From Microbacterium yannicii (GTDB lineage: Bacteria; Actinomycetota; Actinomycetes; Actinomycetales; Microbacteriaceae): DNA of 64,000 nucleotides. A model generated the notes under the pieces. It did no database searches and had not been told where the DNA came from. It saw only the letters and a program-made list of their open reading frames with translations. The stretch lies in NCBI RefSeq assembly GCF_024055635.1, contig NZ_JAMXMB010000032.1, positions 151,231 through 215,230 on the forward strand, read 5' to 3'. Shown here piece by piece: positions 17,719-26,971 of the stretch; within the stretch, counting starts at the first letter, position 1; every line of letters starts with the position of its first letter. Both the position numbers and the translations under genes were made by a program.

Positions 17719-19065
17719 ATGACCTCCGACGACGGACACGCTCGCCGTGCTGTGGAGGCCGTCTGGCGGGACGAGTCAGCCCGCATCGTCTCGGCGCTGA
17801 CACGCCACACGGGCGATTTCGCCTGGGCCGAGGATCTCGCGCAGGAAGCGCTCGTCGAAGCCCTCGCGAGCTGGCCGGCCGGCGGCATCCCGGACAATCC
17901 CGGAGCGTGGCTCATGTCGGTCGCCAAGCGGCGAGCCATCGATGGGTGGCGCCGGCGCGAGCGGCTGACGCAGCGAGAACCGCTCTTCGTGACCGAGGCG
18001 CTCCAGCGGGAAGCTGTCGATTCCGTTCCCGACCAGGCGGATCCCGACCACATCGACGATGACATCCTTCGTCTGGTGTTCGTCGCGTGCCATCCCGTTC
18101 TCCCCGCGCAGGCGCGGCTCGCCCTGACCCTGCGGACGGTCGCGGGCCTCACCACCGAGCAGATCGCGCGCGCGCTGCTCATGACGGTGCCGACGGTGCA
18201 GCAGCGGATCGTCCGCGCCAAGCGCGCACTCGCCGACGAGGGTGTGGCTTTCGAGGTGCCCGATCGTTCTGAGCGGCCGGCGCGGCTCGCGAGCGTGCTG
18301 CAGGTGATCTACCTCCTGTTCACGGAGGGCTACTCCGCCACGGAGGGGGAGGGGCTCGTACGTGTCGACGTGGCACGCGAAGCGGTGCGCCTCGGCAGGC
18401 AGCTCGCCGCTCTCATGCCCCACGAGCCCGAGATCTGGTCGCTCATCGCCCTGATGGAGTTCCAGTCGTCGCGATTCTCCGCACGCATCGACGCGGACGG
18501 CATGCCGCTGACGCTCGAAGAACAGGATCGGCGTCGCTGGGATCGCTCAGCCATCGCCCGCGGCAACGAAGCGATGACGAGAGCACTCCCCGCGCCCCCT
18601 TTCGGCGATGGCGCCGGCACGGCCGCTGCGCCGGAAGCGGCGATGCGCACCGCCCAGACCCGCGGCCGAGGGGTCGGCTACTACGGACTGCAGGCGGCGA
18701 TCGCCCAGTGTCACGCCGTGGCCCCCGCGTTCACCGCGACGGACTGGGACCGCATCCTCCGGCTCTACGACGCCCTCTACACCCTCGCGCCGTCGCCCGT
18801 GGTGCGACTCAACCGCGCGGTGGCCCTGTCGATGACCGCCGGTCCTGAGCAGGCCCTCGCAGAGGTGGACGCACTCGCCGACGAGCTGGCCGGGTTCCGG
18901 CCGCTGCCCGCCGTGCGCGGCGAGCTGCTCGAGCGCCTGGGAGAGACGGATGCCGCAGCCGCCGCGTTCCTCGAGGCCGCCGGACTTCCGGGCAACGACG
19001 CCGAGACGGCCCTGCTCCGACGTCGCGCGGCGCGCGCAGCCTCCTCGGCACCGGATCCCACTTAA
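17719..19065 (+). CDS. ECF RNA polymerase sigma factor, ECF42 type with C-terminal TPR-like domain
   Basis: About 448 residues. Sigma region 2 lies near 12-85 (AEDLAQEALVEAL, WLMSVAKRRAIDGWRR) and region 4 near 122-170 (TTEQIARALLMTVPTVQQ). The remaining 270 residues are helical with repeats like those of ECF42 proteins (GYYGLQAAIAQCHA, YDALYTLAPSPVVRLNRAVA). ECF42 factors lack a classical anti-sigma and act with DGPF proteins; the DGPF gene sits 0.4 kb upstream. The start is ATG 17719. It converges with parB, leaving only 7 bases between the stops. Confidence 0.9.
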   Translation: MTSDDGHARRAVEAVWRDESARIVSALTRHTGDFAWAEDLAQEALVEALASWPAGGIPDNPGAWLMSVAKRRAIDGWRRRERLTQREPLFVTEALQREAVDSVPDQADPDHIDDDILRLVFVACHPVLPAQARLALTLRTVAGLTTEQIARALLMTVPTVQQRIVRAKRALADEGVAFEVPDRSERPARLASVLQVIYLLFTEGYSATEGEGLVRVDVAREAVRLGRQLAALMPHEPEIWSLIALMEFQSSRFSARIDADGMPLTLEEQDRRRWDRSAIARGNEAMTRALPAPPFGDGAGTAAAPEAAMRTAQTRGRGVGYYGLQAAIAQCHAVAPAFTATDWDRILRLYDALYTLAPSPVVRLNRAVALSMTAGPEQALAEVDALADELAGFRPLPAVRGELLERLGETDAAAAAFLEAAGLPGNDAETALLRRRAARAASSAPDPT

Positions 19066-19072
19066 CCCGGCG

Positions 19073-20050
19073 TCACGCTGGGCCGTACCCCGTCTCGCCC
19101 AGTTCGCCGAGAATCCGGTTGAGATCCTCAATACTCGCGAAATCAATCGCGACCTGGCCTTTTCTAGCTGTCAGCGAGATCTTCACGCGAGTGTTCAGAC
19201 GATCGCCGAGTCGCTCGGCCACCTCGTCGAGGTGCGCCCGGCGCGAACCGGCCTGTGGCTTCGCCGCGCGCGTGGGCGAGGCATCCGGAAGCTTCGCCGC
19301 GGCCTCCGCCGCACGCACAGAGAGGTCCTCGTTGACGATCTTGTCGGCGAGGCGCTGCATGGCCGTGGCGTCCTCGAGCGAGAGGATCGCGCGGGCGTGG
19401 CCGGCGGTCAGCACACCGGCGGCCACGCGCTGCTGCACCGGCATCGGCAGCTTGAGCAGCCGGATGGTGTTGCTGATCTGCGGCCGCGAGCGGCCGATGC
19501 GCGTCGCGAGCTCTTCCTGGGTGATGCCGAAGTCCTCGAGCAGCTGCTGGTATGCCGACGCCTCTTCGAGCGGATTGAGCTCGGAACGGTGAAGGTTCTC
19601 GAGCAGCGCATCGCGGAGGAGGTGCTCGTCGGCGGTATCGCGCACGATCGCGGGGATCGAGGTGAGTCCCGCCTCCCGGGCAGCGCGCGTACGACGCTCA
19701 CCCATGATGAGCTCGTACTCGCCTTTCTCGTTCGTCCGCACGACGACCGGCTGAAGAACACCGAACTCCCGGACGCTGTGCACCAGTTCGGCGAAGTGCT
19801 CGTGATCGAAGTTGGTACGCGGCTGACGAGGGTTGGGAACGATCTCGTGCGGATCGATGTGGGCGAGCCGCGCACCGGGAACCTCGACGAGGTTCTCCTG
19901 GACGTCGGTGCCGGCCGGTTCGGGCGACGGCGCCTCGTCGACCGCGACCGCGCGGGGGAAGAAGACGTCGGAGGGACGGTCGTCAGCCTGCTCGTTGGTG
20001 GGGATCAATGCGCCGATTCCGCGGCCGAGCCCCGTGCGCTTCGCTGCCAT
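19073..20050 (-). CDS. parB: Chromosome partitioning protein ParB
   Basis: Centromere-binding CTPase of 325 residues. Visible parts are the EIVPNPRQPRTNF box, the GERRTRAAREAGL nucleotide-binding motif, a helix-turn-helix with TQEELATRIGRSRPQISN that reads parS, and a C-terminal dimerisation region. It loads at GTTTCACGTGAAAC sites and spreads as a clamp. The thirteen sites just upstream are its expected targets. The start shares one base with the parA stop (TGATG), so the two are coupled. The first 18 residues (AAKRTGLGRGIGALIP) include the usual ParA-contacting stretch. Confidence 0.97.
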   Translation of the reverse strand: MAAKRTGLGRGIGALIPTNEQADDRPSDVFFPRAVAVDEAPSPEPAGTDVQENLVEVPGARLAHIDPHEIVPNPRQPRTNFDHEHFAELVHSVREFGVLQPVVVRTNEKGEYELIMGERRTRAAREAGLTSIPAIVRDTADEHLLRDALLENLHRSELNPLEEASAYQQLLEDFGITQEELATRIGRSRPQISNTIRLLKLPMPVQQRVAAGVLTAGHARAILSLEDATAMQRLADKIVNEDLSVRAAEAAAKLPDASPTRAAKPQAGSRRAHLDEVAERLGDRLNTRVKISLTARKGQVAIDFASIEDLNRILGELGETGYGPA

Positions 20051-21666
20051 CAGTCGCCCCTTTCGTTCGAGGCGCTGTCGCGCCGGATCATCTCAACAGC
20101 CGCTTCACGGTACGCGATGGCGCCGGCCGACTGTCCATCGTAGGCGAGCACGGACTGTCCGAAGCTCGGTGCCTCGGAAACGCGCACCGACCGCGGGATG
20201 ATGGTGTCGAGCACCTCCTTGGGGAAGTGCTCGCGCACCTCATCGGCGACCTGCTGCGCGAGGCGGGTTCGCCCGTCGTACATGGTCAACATGATCGTCG
20301 ACAGCTCCAGCCGGGGGTTCAGGTGCTTCTGGATCATCCGCACCGTTCCGAGCAGCTGGCTCAGGCCTTCGAGTGCGTAGTACTCGCACTGGATCGGAAT
20401 GAGCAGTTCGGTCGCCGCCGTGAAGGCATTGATGGTGAGCAGACCGAGCGAGGGCGGGCAGTCGATGAGGATGAAGTCCAGTTGTCCCTCGTGCTTCGCC
20501 AGGTATTCGTCGACAGCGACGCGCAGCCGATGCTCGCGGGCCACTTGGGAGACCAGCTCGATCTCGGCGCCGGCGAGGTGGATGGTGCTCGGCGCGCAGA
20601 GCAGGTTGGGCGACTCCGGACTGACCTGGATGATGTCCGCGAGCGGGAACTCGTCGATGAGCACGTCGTAGACGCTCGGGATGTCGGCGGTGTGCGGAAC
20701 GCCGAGGGCCGTCGATGCGTTCCCCTGCGGATCCAGGTCGATCACCAGAACGCGAGCACCGCGTTCGGCGAGGGCAGCCGCCAGGTTGACGGTGGTCGTC
20801 GTCTTGCCGACTCCGCCCTTCTGATTCGAGACCGTCAGCACCCGGGTACGTCCGGTGAGTTGGACCCGCGCCTCCTCCAGCGCCTTCCGGCGCGCGGTCA
20901 AGTCGGCAAGCTCCCGCGCGATCGGCGAGTCGTCTTCGTCTTGCGCGATCGTGATACCGGCATGCTGCGCGATGGGGGATTCCTCTTCCTGCGTGGCGGT
21001 GGTGCCCTCGTCAGTGGTGTCGTCGCCGACATCGACGGGCTCCAGTGCAGTCTCGTCGGTCACGGCGACATCGGCCGCGTCGGCAGCGACGCTCACCTGC
21101 TCTTCACTCGGGGCGGCGTCTTCGCTGGGCGCGGCGTCTTCGCTGGGCGCGGCCTCTTCGCTGGGCGCGGCGTCTTCGCTGGCGGGGAGTTCGTCATTCG
21201 GGGGGAGTGGTTGGTCTGACGCGAGCGCGTCATCACCGGTGAGCGCTTCGCTCGGGGTGACCGCTTCTTGCGGCGCTGCGTCGTCGCTCGACGCCTCGGC
21301 ATCGGCGACCGCGCGCAGCTCCGTCTCGGCACCGGGCTCGACATCTGCCTGGGCTGCGGCAGCTTCAGAGACCTGCTCGTCCGCATACGGAGCCGCATCG
21401 TTCGAGTCCGAGGCCGGCGAGTCAACCGGCGTGGTGGCGTCCGCGGCATACCTCTCGGATGAACCTTCGGCGGGGCTATCCGTGGACGTTGCGGGGGACT
21501 CGGGCGCCGACGCCGTGAGCGAACCATCGGACGAGAGGGATGCCGGGGCCTCGGTCTCGTCGGGTTGTTTCACGTGAAACTCTCCCCTTGTCGCGAGCCG
21601 CTCAACATCGCCTTCCACCTTATCCCGCCTTCCCCCCATCCCCAGCCGTCGGAGCCAGTTGTTCAT
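20050..21666 (-). CDS. parA: Chromosome partitioning ATPase ParA with ~270-residue acidic N-terminal extension
   Basis: About 538 residues from an ATG at 21666 with AAGGA five bases upstream; a TTG at 21711 is in frame but less likely. Typical ParA is near 300 residues. The ATPase domain starts about residue 272, with deviant Walker A KGGVGKTT (about 281-288), DLDPQGNAS and LIDCPPSLG. The leading segment is rich in Ala, Glu, Asp, Ser and Pro, contains four AAPSE(D/E) hexapeptides and looks disordered. The parS at 21567-21580 lies inside codons 29-33 (EFHVK), so centromere and coding sequence overlap. ATP-bound ParA coats the nucleoid and moves ParB-parS complexes. A shorter start cannot be excluded. 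Confidence 0.93.
   Translation of the reverse strand: MNNWLRRLGMGGRRDKVEGDVERLATRGEFHVKQPDETEAPASLSSDGSLTASAPESPATSTDSPAEGSSERYAADATTPVDSPASDSNDAAPYADEQVSEAAAAQADVEPGAETELRAVADAEASSDDAAPQEAVTPSEALTGDDALASDQPLPPNDELPASEDAAPSEEAAPSEDAAPSEDAAPSEEQVSVAADAADVAVTDETALEPVDVGDDTTDEGTTATQEEESPIAQHAGITIAQDEDDSPIARELADLTARRKALEEARVQLTGRTRVLTVSNQKGGVGKTTTTVNLAAALAERGARVLVIDLDPQGNASTALGVPHTADIPSVYDVLIDEFPLADIIQVSPESPNLLCAPSTIHLAGAEIELVSQVAREHRLRVAVDEYLAKHEGQLDFILIDCPPSLGLLTINAFTAATELLIPIQCEYYALEGLSQLLGTVRMIQKHLNPRLELSTIMLTMYDGRTRLAQQVADEVREHFPKEVLDTIIPRSVRVSEAPSFGQSVLAYDGQSAGAIAYREAAVEMIRRDSASNERGD
21114..21185 (-). repeat. 18-bp tandem repeat (4 copies) inside parA
   Basis: Four consecutive 18-base units beginning at 21114, 21132, 21150 and 21168 differ by only a few bases and encode the hexapeptide AAPSE(D/E). 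The near identity suggests recent slippage, so length may vary between strains. Confidence 0.85.
21567..21580. other. parS: parS site 1 (inside parA)
   Basis: Exact GTTTCACGTGAAAC palindrome; flanks T...T. Located within the parA coding region, codons 29-33. Confidence 0.95.
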
Positions 21667-21973
21667 GCGTTCCTTACCGTTGCGAGCGGGAATCCTGTCT
21701 CCCCTAGTCAACCCCGCCGTGGCCCCTCGGACGCGCTAACCCGCCGCTGCGGCTCGAAGCCACGAGGCCTGGTTCTGCGGGAAGGGCGTGACTCCGCAGT
21801 CGGGCTCAGAACAGAGGATGTGCCTCCCTTTCTCGGGCCTCAAGCTGCTCGACTCGCGGGGTCCGCCACCGCCAAGATCCGGGGTGCGAGCAAGCTTCCT
21901 TGTGACCGAGTCAGCACGGGAACGCCGTGGCCAGCGCATGTGGCGGAATCCGCCAAGTCCTCAGCACCTTGGC

Positions 21974-21987
21974 GTTTCACGTGAAAC
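21974..21987. other. parS: parS site 2
   Basis: Exact 14-base core, flanks C...A; 407 bases from site 1, upstream of parA. Confidence 0.95.
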
Positions 21988-22223
21988 ACGCTTGTGTCGC
22001 AAGCGTTTCAAGGACTCGATTGGAGCGGCCACTGGCCGCTCCTGGGCGCGTGCGCGCGCCGAACCGACTCCGTCGCCGCCAGCCTCGTCGGACGCAGCCC
22101 GCGGCCTGCTGCCGAGAGGAGGAGGGTGAGAAGTGCGGCAGCTCGTTCACGGCCCGAGGAGCGCCGTCCAACCTGTGAGCGTGTGGCGACTAGCCCGCGT
22201 GTGGCCTAGGGGTATCGAAGCCT

Positions 22224-22237
22224 GTTTCACGTGAAAC
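22224..22237. other. parS: parS site 3
   Basis: Perfect 16-base TGTTTCACGTGAAACA match, one of three in the cluster. Confidence 0.96.
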
Positions 22238-22634
22238 ATCGTTGATCTGATGATGGGCGATGGGCGCCAGAGTCGACGCTCGATGGGATTGCATCCTCCG
22301 ACGTCGGGCGGGTCTTGGTCTGCTGCGCGGCAGGGCCTGTTAGTCGGCGCGCGGCTGAGGCTCGGACGTCAGACCTGATCGTGACGGTATTCAACTTCGA
22401 TCGGCTTCAGACGCCGCGGCACGCTCCCAGCGCGCACATGCCGGCAGGGATGCCACACAGTGACCGGCGTCCCCGACGCGACGTGTGCGCTGGACCGAAG
22501 CCGTCCGCACCTGTAGCGAAGGAGAGCGGGAAGGGGCGCTGCTGCCCGGCTACTCCGGAACCCCACCTCACCTCCGCGCAGGTGATGCTGGGTTGCTGCC
22601 ACGGGCGTTGGCACGGCGTCGTTCATGCCGGACC

Positions 22635-22682
22635 GCTGCGTCATCGGGTGCTGCCTGCGCTGCGTCATCGGGTGCTGCCTGC
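22635..22682. repeat. 24-bp tandem repeat, two copies
   Basis: A 24-base unit starting GCTGCGTCATCGGGTGCTGC occurs at 22635-22658 and 22659-22682 without mismatch, followed by a partial third GCTG. It lies in non-coding DNA between parS sites 3 and 4. Exact identity implies a recent duplication. Confidence 0.85.
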
Positions 22683-23238
22683 GCTGAGCCCTCTCGGAGC
22701 CGGAGGATCGGCCGCCGGCGAGCGTCGTGTGCCGGCCAAGCCCAGCTGAACACGTCGTCGGTAGATCGGGAACTTCTCCAGCGGACACTGGAGTGGTTGT
22801 CGAACGATCTCGCGTCTGCGAGGTGGGCAGGGTCGCAGGGCGCGCCACGCTGAGCGTAGCGAGCCGAGCGCCGCCACTCACGCAGCGGCTCGTCTCCCGT
22901 GGGGTCTCGTCGAGGGTTGCGCCGACTGACCATGCTTCTCTGCCTCAACACACGTCCGTCGCTTCTCCGCGGTCCCCGACACTCGCCCGGTCTCGTCCCC
23001 TCGGCCACGCGGCGTGCTCTGATACGCCATGCCGGGGAGCGGCACGAGGGATACGAGGCATCCCGCCTGCCTCCATGCCGGTGCGGGGTCGTCCACCCAG
23101 GATGCCTCGTCGGCCGATTACGCCGCACGTCGGCGCTCACTGGGGTGGGGGCACCTCGCTGCATCTTGGTGCTGCGACAGGCAGCCCGGTCATCGCGGCA
23201 GCCTGGGCGCAGGCGAATGCAACGCCCAGAGCCTCGGC

Positions 23239-23252
23239 GTTTCACGTGAAAC
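23239..23252. other. parS: parS site 4
   Basis: Exact 14-base core, flanks C...A; about 1.0 kb from site 3. Confidence 0.95.
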
Positions 23253-24132
23253 ACTGCATTCGCTCCTCGAGGACACCACGAACCTGTTCGCGCTGACCGC
23301 GGGCCATGCCGCGGTGCCTCCCGTTCAAACTCCCGCCACCTCCACCGTCCGCTTCCTGGCACCTCGAACGGGCACAATCCCGGCACAGCTCGATCGCAAT
23401 GATCACGTCACACACCGAAGCCAGCGTCTGGGACCCACGAGCCCGTGTTCGGGCACCCGCCACACGTCGGCCGCATCACGATCGCGCTGCGCGACCTCCC
23501 TCGTCGGTCGCGCGCGTCGTGGTCGTGATGCCGCTCCGTCGTTCCTCACTTGTCCCTCACGCCTCCAACGAGCCTTTGGTGGCCCTACATCCTGGCCGAC
23601 ACCCGCTTGTCGAGCTGCCCCAGAAGCCGAATTCATCGGAACTCATGCCCCACGGATGAAGACCGGGGGGCACGTGCCTACCGCGGTGACGACAACGCAA
23701 CCCGCACGGCGCGCGCCCGGTCCTCGTCACCATGGCGCCGCCGAAGCTCCGTCGGGGACACCAGCGCAGGTGCGGGGGACGTCAATGCAGGGCACGGGCC
23801 TGCAGCCGCCATGCTGCCCCGGAGGATCAAGCTCGCGTGACGCCCGATGGTGCATCGGTGTTCACGTGCGACTTGCCACCGCGCAGGCATCGAGTAGGTG
23901 GGCCGGCAGACGCAGGAGTGGTCGCGGAACAGAGCCGCCGCGCGGGCACGACCGGCGAGGGCAGGCTTCGCGGTTCGGACGTGCTTCCTGAGTGTGGGCA
24001 CAGCGCGATGCCGGCCGCTTCTGCGTCGCCGCAGAGTAAGGGGGAGACGCTGGATGGATCATCCACCCGAGCTGGCGGTGGCGCCACGCGTGATAACCCG
24101 CCCAACGGTCACCCGTGAACCGCGTACGGCGT

Positions 24133-24146
24133 GTTTCACGTGAAAC
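24133..24146. other. parS: parS site 5
   Basis: Exact 14-base core, flanks T...G. Confidence 0.95.
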
Positions 24147-24554
24147 GCTCGGTCATCCGCACGCCCGGGCAGGTTCTTGCGCGTTCGGATGACGACCGAA
24201 GCAGGCCTCACTCCATCAGTGGGCCGTGGCGGCGGTATTCGGGCTGCTGGATCGCGGCCCGCTCCGGCGTTGACCGGCCAGGTGACGCGATGCGGGCTCC
24301 AGCCCGAGAATCCGCGCTGGCACCCGGCCGGCAAGCAACCCACCGCCGCATGTGCCGCGCTTCGCGAGAGACCCTCGGTCGTTCGCCGGCCTGGACCGTT
24401 CGGTGCGTGGTCTCCGATCTCCGAATGCGGGCCCGCTCCGTCGTGGCTCTGGCGCGGCACGTCGCCTAGGCATAGCGGTGGTGACGAATCAGTCGCGACG
24501 CCCCTTCAGCGCCCGACTTCCCCCACCACGCCCAGCAGCACCACGCTTGGTCCG

Positions 24555-24568
24555 TTTCACGTGAAACA
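24555..24568. other. parS: parS site 6
   Basis: Exact 14-base core, flanks C...A. Confidence 0.95.
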
Positions 24569-24791
24569 TCCAGTCCATACGTTCGCTCAGTCGCCAAGCC
24601 GCCACACCCCGCGAATGCGGGCGAGTATCGGCCGCACGCTACGTGCCGGCATGTCGTCGGCGGCACCACGGTTCTTCCGTCTCGATGCGCCCAGTCGCGG
24701 CCGTTTCTCCAGGGGCAGCGGTCGGCGCCCCGGCGAATGCGAGCTGTCTCCGTCTTGTTTCGGAGATACGCGACCACGCTGTACTGCGCCC

Positions 24792-24805
24792 GTTTCACGT
24801 GAAAC
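24792..24805. other. parS: parS site 7, centre of a 28-bp perfect palindrome
   Basis: Exact core whose symmetry continues seven bases on each side (TGCGCCC left, GGGCGCA right), so 24785-24812 is a perfect 28-bp palindrome. No other site in the cluster is extended this way. Confidence 0.95.
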
Positions 24806-24991
24806 GGGCGCACCTCGATGCCCCACTCCGATGCGTTCACGCACCAAGATGTCACGGCAGATGGCCGTCCGCACGCCAGCTCTGCATGGGCATCTCGGCC
24901 ACCACGCTGCTCGCGCGATGAGCGACAACCCTTCTTCGCCGCGAACAGCCTCCGCGCGTACCGGCCCAGCCGGCTAACGGAGCCGCAGCGC

Positions 24992-25005
24992 GTTTCACGT
25001 GAAAC
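24992..25005. other. parS: parS site 8
   Basis: Exact 14-base core, flanks C...G; exactly 200 bases from site 7. Confidence 0.95.
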
Positions 25006-25621
25006 GACCCGTTCGTATACTCGCGCGCACGCGCCACGCCGCCAAGGCTCCTCGGATGGAGGCGACGCCCTACCCGATCACGCTGGCGCCACCCGCTCAC
25101 TCTGCGTGTGCGATGACGTCGATCGGCCCGACGCCACCCGCGGCTCTATAGGACCACCGGTCGCCACACCCTCTGTGGGGGCGATACCTCCACGTCCGGT
25201 CTCGGTGGGTAGCACCCGATGCCTGCGCAGTGCCCGCCCACGCGTAACGACCGCTCAGTGACGTCCACTCACGTTCCGCGCCGCCGCGCCCTGAGCGCAG
25301 GCGGTCCTCGCGCTCCGCGCTTCGTGCGCCATCTCGTCTACAGCACGACTATCCACCCCGGTGGGAGACAGTTTGCGACGTCCCGTTACAAGCGCGCGAA
25401 GCGCGTGCGATCCTGCGGTACAACCGCCACTGTCCCTCGAGCCTGGCGTGCACGTCAAACGCCTCTCTTCCACGCCGACGCGGCTCCACACTGCCGGCAA
25501 CCCGAATGCAGGCAACATCCGCAGGCTGGTTCCGCGGGCCGCGGGTCGCCTGCGGCACCCAAGTGAAAGTGGAAATCCGTTCCCGGTATCGCGTGCAACG
25601 CGGACGACGGGGGCATCGGAT

Positions 25622-25635
25622 GTTTCACGTGAAAC
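25622..25635. other. parS: parS site 9
   Basis: Exact 14-base core, flanks T...G. Confidence 0.95.
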
Positions 25636-26027
25636 GCCGCATGCGCGGCCATGCCCCCGCACGCCGAGCGGCGGTGGCACCTTCGCCGCATGCGCGCACT
25701 GCCCTCGCCGATCCGGCGCGCGGCCGCCCGCGAGCTGGAGGACCGCCATCCCGGATCGACCGACCGGGTGTTTCCGCTGTCGCCTGCGTGGGAAGCACAC
25801 GACCGAATGTGCGCCCTCCGCCGCAACGCGCAGCGTGGTCGACGTCAGTTCGCGCGGAATCGATGAGAGCGATACCTTCGGCCAGACGACTGCCTGTCAC
25901 GTTCGCCGACCAGCTGCCCTCGCAGGCTCACCGATGCTGCGGGCCTCAGGGGAGCGCGGTGCCCGCCCGTAACGAGCGTCGCAGTCGTGCCGCGCCCAAT
26001 AGTCCGGCTATGGGCGGCAAGCCCCGT

Positions 26028-26041
26028 GTTTCACGTGAAAC
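26028..26041. other. parS: parS site 10
   Basis: Perfect 16-base TGTTTCACGTGAAACA match; forms a close pair with site 11, 62 bases away. Confidence 0.96.
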
Positions 26042-26089
26042 ATTCCCGGGCCTTCGGCAGCAAAAATTGTGCGGACGAGCAATCCGCAT

Positions 26090-26103
26090 GTTTCACGTGA
26101 AAC
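26090..26103. other. parS: parS site 11
   Basis: Perfect 16-base match, 46 bases beyond the stop of the minus-strand membrane protein gene at 26150. Confidence 0.96.
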
Positions 26104-26149
26104 ACACCCGCTCAGACACGGCTCGTATTGTGCCCCCACCTCGCGGCGG

Positions 26150-26971
26150 CTACCGCGCATCTGGCGCTTCGATGACCCATGCTTCGACCGTGGCCCCGCG
26201 ATGCTGAAAACGGAGGACGCTGCCCAGGGCAAGTCCTCCGGCGATGTCCGGATCGCCGCCGTTCCAGACACCCACGTCGGCAATGAGCTGACCGGATCGT
26301 GGCGTACACACAGCTTGCAGAGTCCGTTCGCTCGACTCTTCGACGAGGATCAGGCAGGGATTGTCGAGGTCGTCGACCGCGCTCCACACGGCCACTCCAT
26401 GGAACGCGCCGTAAGGGGTGAGGGTCTGCTGATCGACAGTCCGATCCATGAACAACCCCTCCTCGCTACTGAAGACGATCCAGCGGTCCTCCGCCGCGGC
26501 ATCAGCCGTCCGCGCCCCCGCCTGCAGGATGGCGGCCGGACGCGGGGCGAGCGCCCAGTAGATACCGCACACGACGGCCGCGCACACCACGGCGGCCGCA
26601 AGACCCAGGAAGACGTAGCGGCGCGAGTTCCTCAGCGTTCGCCCCCACGGGGCGCCATACCCGCGGTTGTCCAGGCGAGTCGCTGGCGATATCGCAGCGG
26701 CAGCGCCGGCCTCGGCGCTCCCGACCGCTTCGACCTCAGCGGGGGCGACTGGGGGCGCTTCGCCAGGAGTGGCGATGGCTGCGGGGGACGGACCGGGCCC
26801 CGCCGGGCCTCTCGCTGCAACAGCGCGACGATGCGCTTCCTCGAGCTCCGCGAGCCGTGCGATTGCCGCGGGATCGCTGTCGATGTCGGATGCTGGTCCG
26901 TACGCGCGTTCCCGCAGTTCAGCGAGTTCACGCTCCGGGTCGAACGCTTCACCCGATACCTCGCTCATCAT
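26150..26971 (-). CDS. Membrane-anchored protein of unknown function (downstream paralog)
   Basis: Protein of 273 residues. The N-terminal cytoplasmic part has a charged helix (DPERELAELRERAYG, about 11-25) and an Ala/Pro-rich stretch. A single membrane helix lies at about 119-142 and an extracellular domain of about 130 residues follows. That domain shares with the upstream gene the pattern VxWSA...C-x15-C (Cys206, Cys222), so the two are probable paralogs with a disulfide. The start overlaps the upstream stop by 4 bases (ATGA), so they are coupled. These are the only convincing genes inside the parS desert. Coding reads cleanly with normal GC-rich codons. Function is unknown. Confidence 0.78.
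   Translation of the reverse strand: MMSEVSGEAFDPERELAELRERAYGPASDIDSDPAAIARLAELEEAHRRAVAARGPAGPGPSPAAIATPGEAPPVAPAEVEAVGSAEAGAAAAISPATRLDNRGYGAPWGRTLRNSRRYVFLGLAAAVVCAAVVCGIYWALAPRPAAILQAGARTADAAAEDRWIVFSSEEGLFMDRTVDQQTLTPYGAFHGVAVWSAVDDLDNPCLILVEESSERTLQAVCTPRSGQLIADVGVWNGGDPDIAGGLALGSVLRFQHRGATVEAWVIEAPDAR

Larger units (their letters stand above)
21667..26149. other. Gene-poor parS-rich segment between parA and the paralog pair
   Basis: About 4.5 kb with no credible protein-coding gene. Open frames here give Cys-, Trp-, His- and Arg-rich low-similarity translations with no motifs, and several end exactly at parS because one frame reads it as ...FT-stop. Ten exact parS cores lie in it. 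The + strand looks C-rich over G, as expected for unselected DNA replicated by a leftward fork. A 24-bp tandem duplication is at 22635. No tRNA, insertion sequence or recognisable pseudogene was found. Confidence 0.75.

Noticed and set aside
21667..21711. ParA start at the TTG 21711
   Set aside because: The ATG at 21666 has AAGGA at good spacing, while the TTG has no better signal and adds only 15 residues.
23859..23872. Possible extra parS (TGTTCACGTGCGAC)
   Set aside because: Only 10 of 14 bases match; CACGTG centres of this quality are expected by chance.
25445..25465. GTGCACGTCAAACGC as a parS remnant
   Set aside because: The CACGTG centre is lost and the match is confined to one half.
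22568..25800. Several open frames of 100-320 codons in the parS island
   Set aside because: Their translations are rich in Cys, Trp, His and Arg, lack domains, overlap one another on both strands, and often contain FHVK or SRET or end in FT because they read through parS. They are chance frames in GC-rich DNA.
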